Shown here piece after piece: positions 12,035 through 21,172 of a DNA stretch of 64,000 nt; positions within the stretch are counted from its first letter, which is position 1, and every line of letters begins with the position of its first letter. Both the position numbers and the translations under genes were made by a program. This DNA comes from Isochrysis galbana. Lineage: Eukaryota > Haptophyta > Isochrysidales > Isochrysidaceae. The stretch lies in NCBI GenBank assembly GCA_018136815.1, contig CM030931.1, positions 11,605,072 to 11,669,071 on the forward strand, given 5' to 3'. A model generated the notes under the pieces. The model did no database searches, was not told where the DNA came from, and saw only the letters and a list, made by a program, of their open reading frames with translations.

Positions 12035-12220
12035 TCTCAACAACGGTATCTGGATATATGACGGATAACCGGGTACCTGGAAGTATCTGGTATGCCAGGA
12101 TTTACTATCTGGATATCCGGCTGCCTGGTAGCGCGGCGCACGATCCCTATCTGGATACCTGGATCCGTCTACTTAATAGGCAAAGATACCTATTATCTGG
12201 ATATCTGGTAAACCGGTTAC
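12035..12220. repeat. Degenerate GGATATCC / CTGGATA array (right)
   Basis: Repeated tatctggata, ggatatccgg and taccaggat-like motifs, comparable to the array at 10614-10772. The short overlapping frames here are not convincing genes. Confidence 0.55.
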
Positions 12221-13440
12221 GGGTCTTAATGCAAGCATCGCTGATGCTGATGAGTCGCTACAATGGTCGCTCTGTGTTTTGATATGCTGTGACGTGCGTT
12301 GTGGTTTTGGGTCCGTCGGGGGCTCGTGGCTCGTGGGAAGCTGCGAGGTGCGGGGTCGGGAAAGCGACATCGGGGTGTCGGGGTTCGGGTTCGGGGATGG
12401 CGGCGGTGATGGAGAGGGTGGGGTATGGGGATGTGGGGGTGTTGGGTGTTGGGTGAGTTGCTTCAGATTCAGAGGCTACACGCACGCATCACAAAAAATA
12501 TCAAAAATTTTGCCCAAAATTTGGGTGCCTTGTCAGCAAATTTTGACCTCAAAATTTGGGGTGCTCAAGATCAAAACTTTGGCGTATGCCAAGCCTGAGG
12601 GCAATGAGGAGGGAGGCATGCCGGCGGTAGGCGCGGCGGAGGAGACGACTTCAGAGGTGCTGACGGGCTAGAGGAAGGCGGGCAGGCGGGCTTGGGCGAG
12701 GGCGAGGACGGCGGCGAGAGCGACATCGAGCGAGCGGCGAGAGGCGAGAGGCGAGGGCGAGTGAGAGGAGGGCTGTGTTGGCAGAGGCTGGTGAGGAGAG
12801 GCGAGACTGTAGGCCTGAGACTGTAGGGTATGCACGTTAGACGAGAGCAGGGACGAGAGCGAGAGCGACGGATGACGACTGACGACAGGACGACGGACAC
12901 GGACACCCACGAAAAAACTCCGACACTCGCCCCACGACTTTCTCAGGTAACTCGACTGAAATCAAACCCAAACACTCCGGTCAGACAGCGACGGACGACG
13001 ATCGGAGGGCGATCTGTCGGCGATCTCGTCTAGAACGCGAATACTATCATAACGTACGGAAACGAGGGGCAATCTTGCGACGCAGGATTCCAAGATCCAA
13101 GAGACCTATCGAATAAGACGAGAGAAGTGTGACGTGCCTATGGTAGAGATACGAAGAGGTCGCAAATTAAACCTGATTGCCCCCAGCAAGCAGGTAGAGA
13201 AACGCGGGGGAGATAGCGAATCAAACCTATTTGCGAGGCGCCTGGGGTGGAAGAAAGGTGGGGAAACTTCCCTTCTCTTCGGGAGAAAGAGAGAGGGCGC
13301 TCCACAACCCAAGATCCCATGCATCCAAGCGAAGCTTTTGACCGAGAAACGAGAACGAGAGAATTATAACGATATACCGAACGACGAAGAGAAGAGCGAG
13401 AAGCGAGAAGCCTGACGAGCGTCGTTTCGCGAATGCGACA

Positions 13441-14269
13441 CCCACGCCGAAGCGAGAAGCGAGGAGCGAGCGCACGGGATTCCGAGCCTCGTCGGCCAAG
13501 GAAACAAAAGGGACCGCTGGGGGTGCATTGGAGGAGAGGAAGGAAGAGATCCCGGCTGGAGCTGCATGCGAGGGAACCGGGGGCGAGGAGCAAGGCGGAA
13601 GCGAGAGAGAAGGGAACGAGGAGCGGGGGCCAGAGGAGAGGCACGCTCTTAGAATAGAGTGTGCCGCATGGTATGGAGGGTTTTCTCGAGACACGCCCCA
13701 AGAATAGAGCGTGTCGCATGGAATGCTCCCCCTACCCGCAACAATAGTTTGCCTACCAAAGTGGAGGGGGACCGGCTGGCAGCAAAATCAAAAAACAGGA
13801 ACCTCAAGTTGCACCTACGCTCGTAGACCGTACATGCGCACAATGAAATTCCCGTGAGTGACTGGCCTCCCCCACTGTGACGCTCATTTTTGGAATCGAC
13901 CTCACACTTTACCTGCTACACACTACTATCTACTATGACATGAACTATCTGTGGAAGTGCACAGAGCACCATCAATGGGGGATGGAGGCGGTTGGGGTTG
14001 GAGCGACGAGTCATAATTTGGGCTTTGGCAGCATGAATATACATACCGGGTATGATGGTTACGGCAGCAATAGCAATGTACAACGCACAACTCCCGAAGT
14101 TGTGATCCTTGGCGGAGGTTGCCGCCCTCAACTTTTGGCGCACTCAAGAGACGTCGGAGCATCTGATATGGCGATTCATGAGAAAATCGTTGATGAGCGA
14201 TGGAGCAGATTAGGCGAGCTGTCAGCGCGATCGCGTTCGTCGTCTCGTAAGGCCACCGTGCGCATCGCG
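13441..14269. other. Spacer and likely 3' region of the transporter gene
   Basis: No gene supported. Two direct copies of a tagaatagag(t/c)gtg(c/t)cgcatgg element lie at about 13650-13720. At 13732-13743 the motif ctacccgcaaca is the reverse complement of TGTTGCGGGTAG, which also starts the copia-type LTR at 28392. It may be the end of a related LTR. A frame on the plus strand at 13877-14668 is mostly antisense to the transporter. Confidence 0.4.
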
Positions 14270-15697
14270 TCATGCGTCCGTCGGTCGGCTGTTGGCGAGC
14301 TGCTTGCGAGCGTATTCGTATATGACGGTGGTACCAATCAGCATCTGGCCTATCAGGCCGTAGACGAGCAAAGCCACGTCCCCAGCCAACGCAAGGCGGC
14401 GTGCGGGAGACAGTGTGGAAGCGGCAGCTACCGTCGCGCCCCATCCAGACAAGATCGCCTCCCTCCCGACAAGATAGGAGGCGTGCATCGCCGCGGGCGT
14501 CACGTACATGAGAGCCCCGCCAAGTACAGATCCCATGAGGCCAACAATGAGACCCAAGTTGTCAACGAGCAGCGCAGTACCAAGGACGGGCGCCCCGACG
14601 ATAAGGGTGACGAGGTACCAGGAGGCGTGGGGGATCGCTATGAGATGTGGGCGAAGGCCGGAAAATAAGCCATCAAGGCTCGGGAGCAGCGCCTCGCGGA
14701 GGCCCATGAAGATGAAGGGGAACGAGCAGATGAGCGACGCGGCAACAGCCACGCGCGCGCCAGTCGCCTTGACGTCGTCCGTCGGGTGGAAGTTGTTGAG
14801 AATGAGCGGCTGGCACGCCCGCCCAAACGTGAAGAAACCAGGCAGAGCGTGGAGCAGTGAAATGACGAAGACGATCGTGAAGGCCATGAACGTCACGAGG
14901 CGGAAACGCGCGGCGGACGCCGACGCAAGCGTGCGGTAGAAGTTGGGCGCGAGGTAGTGGGCACAAAGTGACGTGCCCAAGTTGGCGATCAAGATGGAAG
15001 TCTCCTTGCTCACTTCCCATGTCTTCGGGGCTCTCTCAACGTCCGCCTGCAGTTGGGGCGGCATGCGGTCGAAAAAACGCCCCCCCCGTGCGTAGGAGCC
15101 GTCGAGCCAGCGAGTCATGAGGAAGACACAAGTGCAGCCAATGGCAAGCGAGCCGAGGACAGAGGCGAAGTTGAGGCTGGTCAGCGTTGGCTGCAGGCAC
15201 AGCGGGAGCACCGCTGCAGCGCCAAGCAGGATGCTGGCTCGGCGCGAGCGAACAATGGAGGGTACACCCGCCAACCCAAGGAGTGGAGGCAGAATCTCGC
15301 CGAGGCAGAGGAGGTAGACGGTGCACAGGCAGTAGCACAGGCTGACCGTGGCGCCCTGGACGATCCAAAGGGACGAGGAGCCGATGCTTGCACGCCAAAG
15401 GTCGTGCAGTGTGCACTGAACGCCGTGAGCAACGTGAAACTCGCACACCTCTCCGATGAGCGACCACGTGTACGCGCCGAGAGCAGTGGTGGCGGCCATC
15501 GCGAGAGTGGCTGGGCCAGCGCCGGTGCCGCTGGCCAGCCCACTGGAAAGTGTGAGGACTCCAAGCCCAACGATGGTCTTAGTCATCGCGGCAGTTGCCG
15601 CAGGAACACCTAAGAGCGCTGTGCTAGCGCCTCCTCCACGAAGACACAGGAGGGCGCCAGTGCGAGACGAGAGCAAGGGAAGCGGACCATACCCCAT
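14270..15697 (-). CDS. Amino-acid transporter-like membrane protein (AAAP/SLC38 type)
   Basis: One uninterrupted frame of 475 residues with about ten to eleven hydrophobic segments. The family moves amino acids across membranes with protons or sodium. The first membrane region, TKTIVGLGVLTLSSGLASG, fits the opening helix of Aa_trans proteins, and later segments such as TFMAFTIVFVISLLHALPGF and MGLREALLPSLDG are spaced as in that family. The ATG at 15697 is the first in frame. The N-terminus reads LLSSRTGALLCLRGGGAS, a hydrophobic leader followed by RGG, as in other proteins of this window. That may hint at an organelle or secretory address, which is inference. Substrate cannot be read from sequence. 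Confidence 0.7.
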   Translation of the reverse strand: MGYGPLPLLSSRTGALLCLRGGGASTALLGVPAATAAMTKTIVGLGVLTLSSGLASGTGAGPATLAMAATTALGAYTWSLIGEVCEFHVAHGVQCTLHDLWRASIGSSSLWIVQGATVSLCYCLCTVYLLCLGEILPPLLGLAGVPSIVRSRRASILLGAAAVLPLCLQPTLTSLNFASVLGSLAIGCTCVFLMTRWLDGSYARGGRFFDRMPPQLQADVERAPKTWEVSKETSILIANLGTSLCAHYLAPNFYRTLASASAARFRLVTFMAFTIVFVISLLHALPGFFTFGRACQPLILNNFHPTDDVKATGARVAVAASLICSFPFIFMGLREALLPSLDGLFSGLRPHLIAIPHASWYLVTLIVGAPVLGTALLVDNLGLIVGLMGSVLGGALMYVTPAAMHASYLVGREAILSGWGATVAAASTLSPARRLALAGDVALLVYGLIGQMLIGTTVIYEYARKQLANSRPTDA

Positions 15698-16370
15698 CGA
15701 CTAGGGAAGGGCCCCCCAGACCTCCCGCCCTCTCTCTCTCTCTTCCCCCCCCCCCCCTCCCTCTCCCTCTCCATCTCTAACGTAGATTCTGTTCTCTCTT
15801 CAGTCTCTCTTTCCCTCGCTGTCGTGCCCCCCCCCCGCCCCCCTCCCCCCGCCCCCCCCCCCCCCCTCGTGTCCCCCCCCCCCCCCGCGGGTGGCCACTA
15901 GACGGTCCGATCGTCCAAACTCACTAAAAATAGCGGCCGCGCTCGTTCTGGTTCTGGCGGGGTCTCGATGTCTCGATGTATGGAGATAAAAAAACACGTG
16001 GTATGGAAGATGGATCAATCAGTGTGGTATCTCTCTGGGGTCTGGAGACTTGGCCCTCGCCACACTCCAGAGAAAGTCTACATCTACTCGCATGGGAGAC
16101 ACACTGACTTTTACAGAATACATTTTCGACGACATCAACTTCAACAGCGAACACGTCATGATAAGGAGAATGATATAGATTCACCACGAGCTATGTAACG
16201 CGACACATTTCGGCAACTCCACAGACGCCTCCAGAAGAGCCCAAGCAGATATGGGCCGGCAACCAAAAAACGTATTGAGTATTGACACCAATAACGCCAA
16301 TGACTTTCGCCCACTCCTCGAAAGCGTAGACAACGACGAAGTAGCACTGGCACTGATACTGAGCCCCAAA
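15698..16370. other. Upstream region of the transporter with C-runs
   Basis: CT and long C tracts (15720-15890) are followed by unique sequence to 16370. No gene is supported. Confidence 0.4.
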
Positions 16371-16394
16371 TTAATTGTATAAGACTAAGGCACT

Positions 16395-16700
16395 AGCAAA
16401 AAGACTGGGAATAGCGAATGCACACGGCGGCGGTGGCGGTGGAGATGGGGGCGGTGGCGCGGTGGCGAGGGTGGTGATGGCGTGGTGGTGGTGGCGAACG
16501 AGGGGGAGGAGATGGAGGTGGCGGCGAGGGCGGCGGGCTGCGGTGGTGAGGGCGGCGGTGGTGACGGAGGCGGTGGCGGTGGCGAGGGAGGTGGCGGCGA
16601 CTGAGGCGGTGGTGACGGAGGCGGTGGCGAGGGAGGTGGTGGAGCCCCTCTCCTGCGACACGCGCGATGGCGATGGCGCGCCCGCGGCAGGCGTTTGGCG
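16395..16700. repeat. GC-rich minisatellite, SPPPP period on the minus strand
   Basis: Units such as ggcggtggcggtggagatgg. The minus-strand frame 16385-16828 reads SPPPP repeats for about 40 residues and then becomes irregular. It is similar to the array in R2 but in the opposite orientation. A coding role is possible but not shown. Confidence 0.55.
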
Positions 16701-17271
16701 TATGCTGTGCTGAACTTTTGACTTTTGATGCTGACATTGCGTGCTGGTTGATGTCCCCTTTCAAACACTGTGTAATATAAGCATGAGCTATTGGCCATGG
16801 TTTGATGCGCAGGCGGATTGCAACACACAACATTTGCACCGGACTCTCACACGCAACGAACACCACCAACGATTCCGTAGAGTGCCGAGCATATTTGCGT
16901 CCCAAACTCGTGTTGTCATCTTCTCTCGGTAGCTCGCATGAGCATGGCGTGCTTATCGTGCTTCACGGCAGGCGTGTCGGCACTTTCGACTTCAGACGAG
17001 CGAGGGTGGCACGGCGAGAGCACCCACCAAGGGCATGGTTGGAGGCGGAGAAAGGGAACAGAGTGGCCACACCGCCGCGCCGAGAAGCTGGTCACGTGCC
17101 TACTGCACTGCGCCGTCGGCTCGGAGTCACCCTCAACAACATGAATACAGGCTCCTGACGCGGGGCCTGTCGCAACAAGCTTGCTTACCAAGCGCAATAG
17201 CATGGCCTGGACGGTCACAAAGTTCAGAGACCCTTGCTTGTCGCGTATGCCGCCCCTGAATGCGGTCAATG

Positions 17272-18342
17272 TCACGCTGCCGAAGCGGCTGCAGGAGCGG
17301 TCGAGGCGCCAGACGGTGGAGGTGGCGGAGTGGAAGGCTGCTCATCAGCGCGGTTGTCTAGGATCGGGACAAGCTTCCTCCTATGTTCAAACATGATGTA
17401 ACGGAACTGCCCTCGCTTGCGATTGTGTGGGACCTGTGAGGTTGGGGTGGTCTAAACTTGAGATGGTGTGTGCCAACCGAGGCAGAAGCATACGTATTTC
17501 GCCTTGCAAGTCTCTGGTCTCTGATAATCGCCGCGCAAGTGAGGCAGGCACGGGCTGCAAATCGCGCACCTGCACGACAACCCGCCCGGTGCCTTGAGGG
17601 CCCGCAACGTTGAAGCGGATGACGGTGACTGCCTTGCCATCCTCCTCCAGCTCCCACCGCTCAATGGCGTTGCGTCGTCCGCTGCTTCCCCCGGTGCCCC
17701 ACGCCTTGAGAGGCGAGCCTAGTGCCATGCCCACATTGGCATCGAGTGACACCTGTGGCGCGTAGGCACGTGGAGTAGGTCGCGCGCATCTCAACCCCCG
17801 GCTGCGCTATGGATTGCAAGCACACGGCATGCACCTTATCGAGCGCCTCGTTGAAAATGGATTGGGTGGAAGACGCGGACGGAAACAGAGCCTGCGAAAC
17901 ACCCCAGACGCAAGCTCCGAACGCCACGGCACCAAACGCCACAACAATTGCAGAGACTCCTTTTTGCGCCGCACCTGTGCAAGCCCACGGGCAGTGTGAA
18001 GAACAGCGGCACAGCCACAAGACAAAAGTAATGTGCGGACGCGCACTTCATCTATGGGCGTGGAACCCGACTCACCGACAGGCCCCTCTTCGTACTTCAG
18101 CGGAGGTAGATTCTCCTCGTCCTCGTTGTAAACAGCTAAGCCCCCAGGCGCACGATGCTCCGACGCGCCGATCGCCACTGCAGTCGTCTCCTCGGTGGTG
18201 TTGGCATCAGGAGGCGGATTTTCACCCCTTCCTCCTGAGAACGGGCAAGTAAGCCAGGGCTACTGCGCGTCAGCACACGCGAAATGCGCAAGCGATGAGA
18301 GGGGCGGGATGTCCGCACGGCGGCATGCGCCATCTCACCCAC
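17272..18342 (-). CDS. TIM21: TIM21-like mitochondrial import subunit, spliced
   Basis: Tim21 is an inner-membrane subunit of the TIM23 translocase that faces the intermembrane space. Exons on the minus strand: 18234-18076, 17974-17835, 17752-17570 and 17433-17272. Donors are gtgagt, gtgcat and gtgcgc; all acceptors end in AG; and all phases agree. The product has one membrane segment (VSAIVVAFGAVAFGACVWGV), then IFNEALDKV, then the TIM21/Coa1-type domain with GSPLKAWG, RFNVAGPQGTGRVVVQV and the terminal FRYIMFEHRRKLVPILDNR. In known Tim21 proteins the corresponding end resembles RYL...ILEDNR. A Pro/Ala tail follows. A further 5' exon (18342-18279, MGEMAHAAVRTSRPSHRLR) would supply an ideal mitochondrial presequence, but its 44-nt intron is unproven. 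TIM21 is preferred over Coa1 because of the C-terminus. Confidence 0.7.
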
Positions 18343-18863
18343 TCTTGTTTGAGTCCTATTCAGCTGTTCCCATCGGCCTCCCCCTCCATCTCCCGCTCAC
18401 ACACTCTCGTCTCCAGCACTGCCGTTCCCTCCTCCTCAACAGGCTTGTTCCCTTGCGTTGCCACTCGCCCCCCCGCCCTCCCCTCCTGGGCCCTCCCTGG
18501 ACCTCGCCCCTTCCCCCGTCATCCTTCCCTTCCCTTCTTCCCCCGCCCCCCCCCCCCCACCCCTTCCCCTCGTTCCCGCTGCCACGCGCCTTTTGCTGGG
18601 TCTTGCGGGTCAGCGTTGCGCTTGGCGGCGTCACAGAGCGCACGCGCGCCACACAGTGCCACAGGCCGGCGCGAGAGCCGCGCGCCGCCGCCGAGCACCG
18701 CGGGGCGCAGTGCGGGCGCGAGAAGGCGGCACGACGCTCGGCCGAGGAGCGCCATCACCTGGGAGGGGGGGGCGGCGAGGGGGAGAGGAAGAAATACCAG
18801 GGGGGGGGGGATGGAGAGGAGGGGCACTCCGCCGAGGGTGCGATGGCCAATGACAATGGGCGA
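18343..18863. other. GC-rich upstream region of the TIM21-like gene
   Basis: C and G tracts, no gene supported. It probably holds the TIM21-like promoter, up to the R1 copy. Confidence 0.35.
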
Positions 18864-19951
18864 TGCGTCGCTCATCACGTCCTCCGTCTTGGTTCGGCGT
18901 TTGGCGCGCGGCTCTCCATCCATTCGGATTTATTGTTTCATTCGCTCTTCGGATTTATTGTTTCATTCGCTCTTCGAATTTATTCGTTCATTCGCTCTTG
19001 GCTCGTTCGGTCTCGTTCTCGTGGCTTGTTCGGAGCTCTCCGCTATCCGTTAGGTTCTCTTCTTTCCCTCGCGGGACGCTCGATCCTATCAGGGGGGTGT
19101 CGCATTCGCGAATCGACACTCGTTAGGCTTCTCTTCGTCGTTCGGTATTTATCGTTATAAGTCTCTGCTTTCTCTCGTTCTCGGTCAAAAGCTTCGCTTG
19201 GATGCATGGGATCGTGGGTAGTGGAGCGCCCTCTCTCTTTCTCTCGAAAGAGAAGGGAAGTTTCCCCACCTTTCTTCCTCCCAGGCGCCAGGCGCCTCGC
19301 AAATAGGTTTAATTTGCTATCTCCCCTGCGTTTCTTTATCTGCTTCTGCGGGCAATCAGGTTTAATTTGCGACCTCTTCGTATCTCCCCCTTAGGCACAT
19401 CGCACTCCTTTCGTCTTATTTGGTATGTCTCTTGGAATCCTGTGCGGCAGGATTGCCCCTCGTTTCCGTTATGGTGCGATTCCCGTTCCAGACAAGATCG
19501 CCGACAGATCGCCCTTTGATCGTCGTCCGTTGTTGTCTGATCGGAGTGTTTGGGTTTGATTTCAGTCGAGTTATGTGAGAAAGTCGTGGGGCGAGAGTCG
19601 GGGTGTTTTCCTGGGTGTCTCTGTCCGTCGTCCTGTCGTCAGTCGTCATCCGTCGCTCTCGCTCTCGTCGCTCTCGCTCTCGTAACACTCATACCCTACA
19701 ATCTCGCCTCGCCTCGCCAGCCCCTGCCACCACAGCCCTCCTCTCACTCACCCTCGCCTCTCGCCTCTCGCCACTCGCTCGATGTCGCTCTCGCCGCCGT
19801 CCTCGCCCTCGCTCAAGCCCGCCTGCCCGCCTTCCTCTGCTGACGGGCTTAGCGCGTCAGCGTCTCCGAAGTCGTCTCTTCAGCCGCGCCTGCCGCCGGC
19901 TTGCCACCCTCCTCATTGCCCTCAGGCCCTATGGGCCATCCCAATTCGTCA
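18864..19951 (+). mobile_element. R1 LTR-like repeat, near full-length copy (e)
   Basis: Starts TGCGTCGCTCATCACGTC, ends CCCAATTCGTCA, 1,088 bp. It matches copy a (1924-3024) in reverse complement over nearly its whole length, with small indels. The palindromic motif tgtcgcattcgcgaatcgac is at 19098. A near-palindromic tctctttctctcgaaagaga box lies near 19230. The ends coincide with those of copy a, which supports these as element termini. No target duplication was found. Confidence 0.65.
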
Positions 19952-20219
19952 AAGTGTACGTCCACAAATTTGGGTTCGACTCAATCAGCCTCCTCAGGGA
20001 GTTGTTGCTCCCCCCCGGGTTGACCCCAACCGGCGGCGGTGGACTGATGCTGTCCAATGCGTCCGCCATAACCTGCATGGCAGATTTAGAATTGGCATAT
20101 GGCGGCGGAAAGAGAGGTGAGAGGTGTGATGAATTTTTAAAGTTCTCGTCCATCTTACTTATGATCCATTGCAATCGCTTGCGTACTACATCATCAGCCG
20201 CCATTCCATTTATAGACAT
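19952..20219 (-). CDS. Unidentified short ORF cut by R1
   Basis: Starts at an ATG at 20219 (MSINGMAADDVVRKRLQWI) and runs into R1 copy e after about 90 residues, where it stops. Its composition is ordinary rather than repetitive (FKNSSHLSPLFPPPYANSKS). I do not recognise it. It may be the first exon of a gene, or a TE protein, interrupted by R1. An AT-rich stretch (taaatactag) lies upstream. Confidence 0.35.
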
Positions 20220-20757
20220 GGTTGAGCACTATGAGGTGGGTGGTGGGTGCCTTAGCTTAAATACTAGACATTTTTTTTTGTGCCGACGCATCGCGTATTT
20301 GGAAACGAGGGGTACCAAATGAAGGCAAACGACCTAGCCTTGTCCTCGCTTACTCCCTACTCCACACTGCGACGCTGGTGTAGCGGAGAGGATGAGAAGG
20401 AGGCGCTCCCCCGGCGGAATGGCTCAAGCGCCGCTGCCGCAACCTCGATCAAACAAAGTTGTGCATCCCATCGATCCTTGCCCACAGCCGCGGTCTCACC
20501 GACATTTCACATTTCCCAGTGCATTCTCGACTTCTCGACTTCTCGACTCGAGCTACAGCCCCATGCCCGTGGCAGAGTGCGAGCGCGGCCGCCGCCAATG
20601 GAGCGCGCCGTAAAAGCCCCGCCGATAGTTGCACCTACCACCTTAAAAGTACAGTGTGACAGTGTGATGGGGCCCACCAGAAAAGAAAATCTCTCCGAGG
20701 AGGGCGTGGCCGACGCCCGAGAGTCCCTTTCGCTGATGAGGCGTGGGCCGACAATAA
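20220..20757. other. Spacer, no gene seen
   Basis: Unique sequence with a triple ttctcgact repeat near 20525-20550. Nothing coding is supported. Confidence 0.35.
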
Positions 20758-20906
20758 CAAAACTCGGCCGACAAGAACAAAACTCGGCCGACAAGAACAA
20801 AACTCCGCCTCGCGCGCGCCGAGGGGAGATCGCGAGCCTCGTGCCCCTCTCCCCCCTCCCCCTCTCCCCTCCCTCTCTCTTTCCCTCTCCCTCTCTTTTT
20901 CCCTCG

Positions 20907-20938
<32 letters not shown>

Positions 20939-21172
20939 TCTCTTCTCCCTCTCCTTCTCTCTTCTCTCCCTCTCTCTTCTCTCCTCGCTCTCTTCTCCTC
21001 TCCCTCCCTCTCCCTCCCTCTACCTCCCTCTCTCGTTCTCTTCTCTTACCTCTTCTCCCTCCTCTCTCTTCTCCCTCCCCCCTCCCCTCGCCCCCTCGCG
21101 CGCCCTCCCTCCCCCCTCTCTCCCTCCCCCTCCCTCCCCCCCTCCCCCCCCCCTCCCTCTCTCCCCTCCCTA
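20758..21172. repeat. 20-bp tandem repeat and CT-rich leader of the downstream gene
   Basis: Three direct copies of aaaactcggccgacaagaac at about 20758-20810, then a CT-rich tract from 20840 to 21170 that ends right at the ATG of the next gene. CT tracts also precede the protease, transporter, coiled-coil and BIN4 genes, so they may mark promoter or leader regions in this genome. Confidence 0.6.

Larger units (their letters stand above)
10140..12592. mobile_element. R2 DNA transposon, long form (2,453 bp)
   Basis: The left end reads TTGGCAAACGCCAGACTTT. The right end read inward is TTGGCATACGCCAAAGTTT, an inverted repeat with few mismatches. The flanks are a perfect 8-bp duplication, GCCTGAGG (10132-10139 and 12593-12600), and uninterrupted R1 copies carry GCCTGAGG once at this place. 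The outer 230 and 160 bases match the two halves of the 417-bp copy at 42974-43390. The extra roughly 2 kb holds a GAG-repeat ORF end, degenerate GGATATCC arrays and an SPPPP-type minisatellite, but no transposase that I can recognise. The left arm encodes a basic-acidic stretch (RRTIVVDEVEEEVMDEP) also present in the short copy. The superfamily is uncertain; 8-bp duplications are typical of hAT and some others. Confidence 0.7.
10108..13440 (-). mobile_element. R1 copy (d), split by an R2 transposon
   Basis: The outer end (10108-10139, TGACACATTCGAATGG...GCCTGAGG) and the body (12593-13440) are the two parts of one R1 copy in the orientation of copy a. They are separated by R2 at the sequence GCCTGAGG. 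The body ends at the palindromic motif gtcgtttcgcgaatgcgac (13421-13439). The roughly 250 bp seen beyond this motif in copies a and e are not recognisable here. Confidence 0.65.

Noticed and set aside
13877-14668. 263-codon plus-strand ORF
   Set aside because: Its second half is antisense to the transporter gene, and the first half has no family features.
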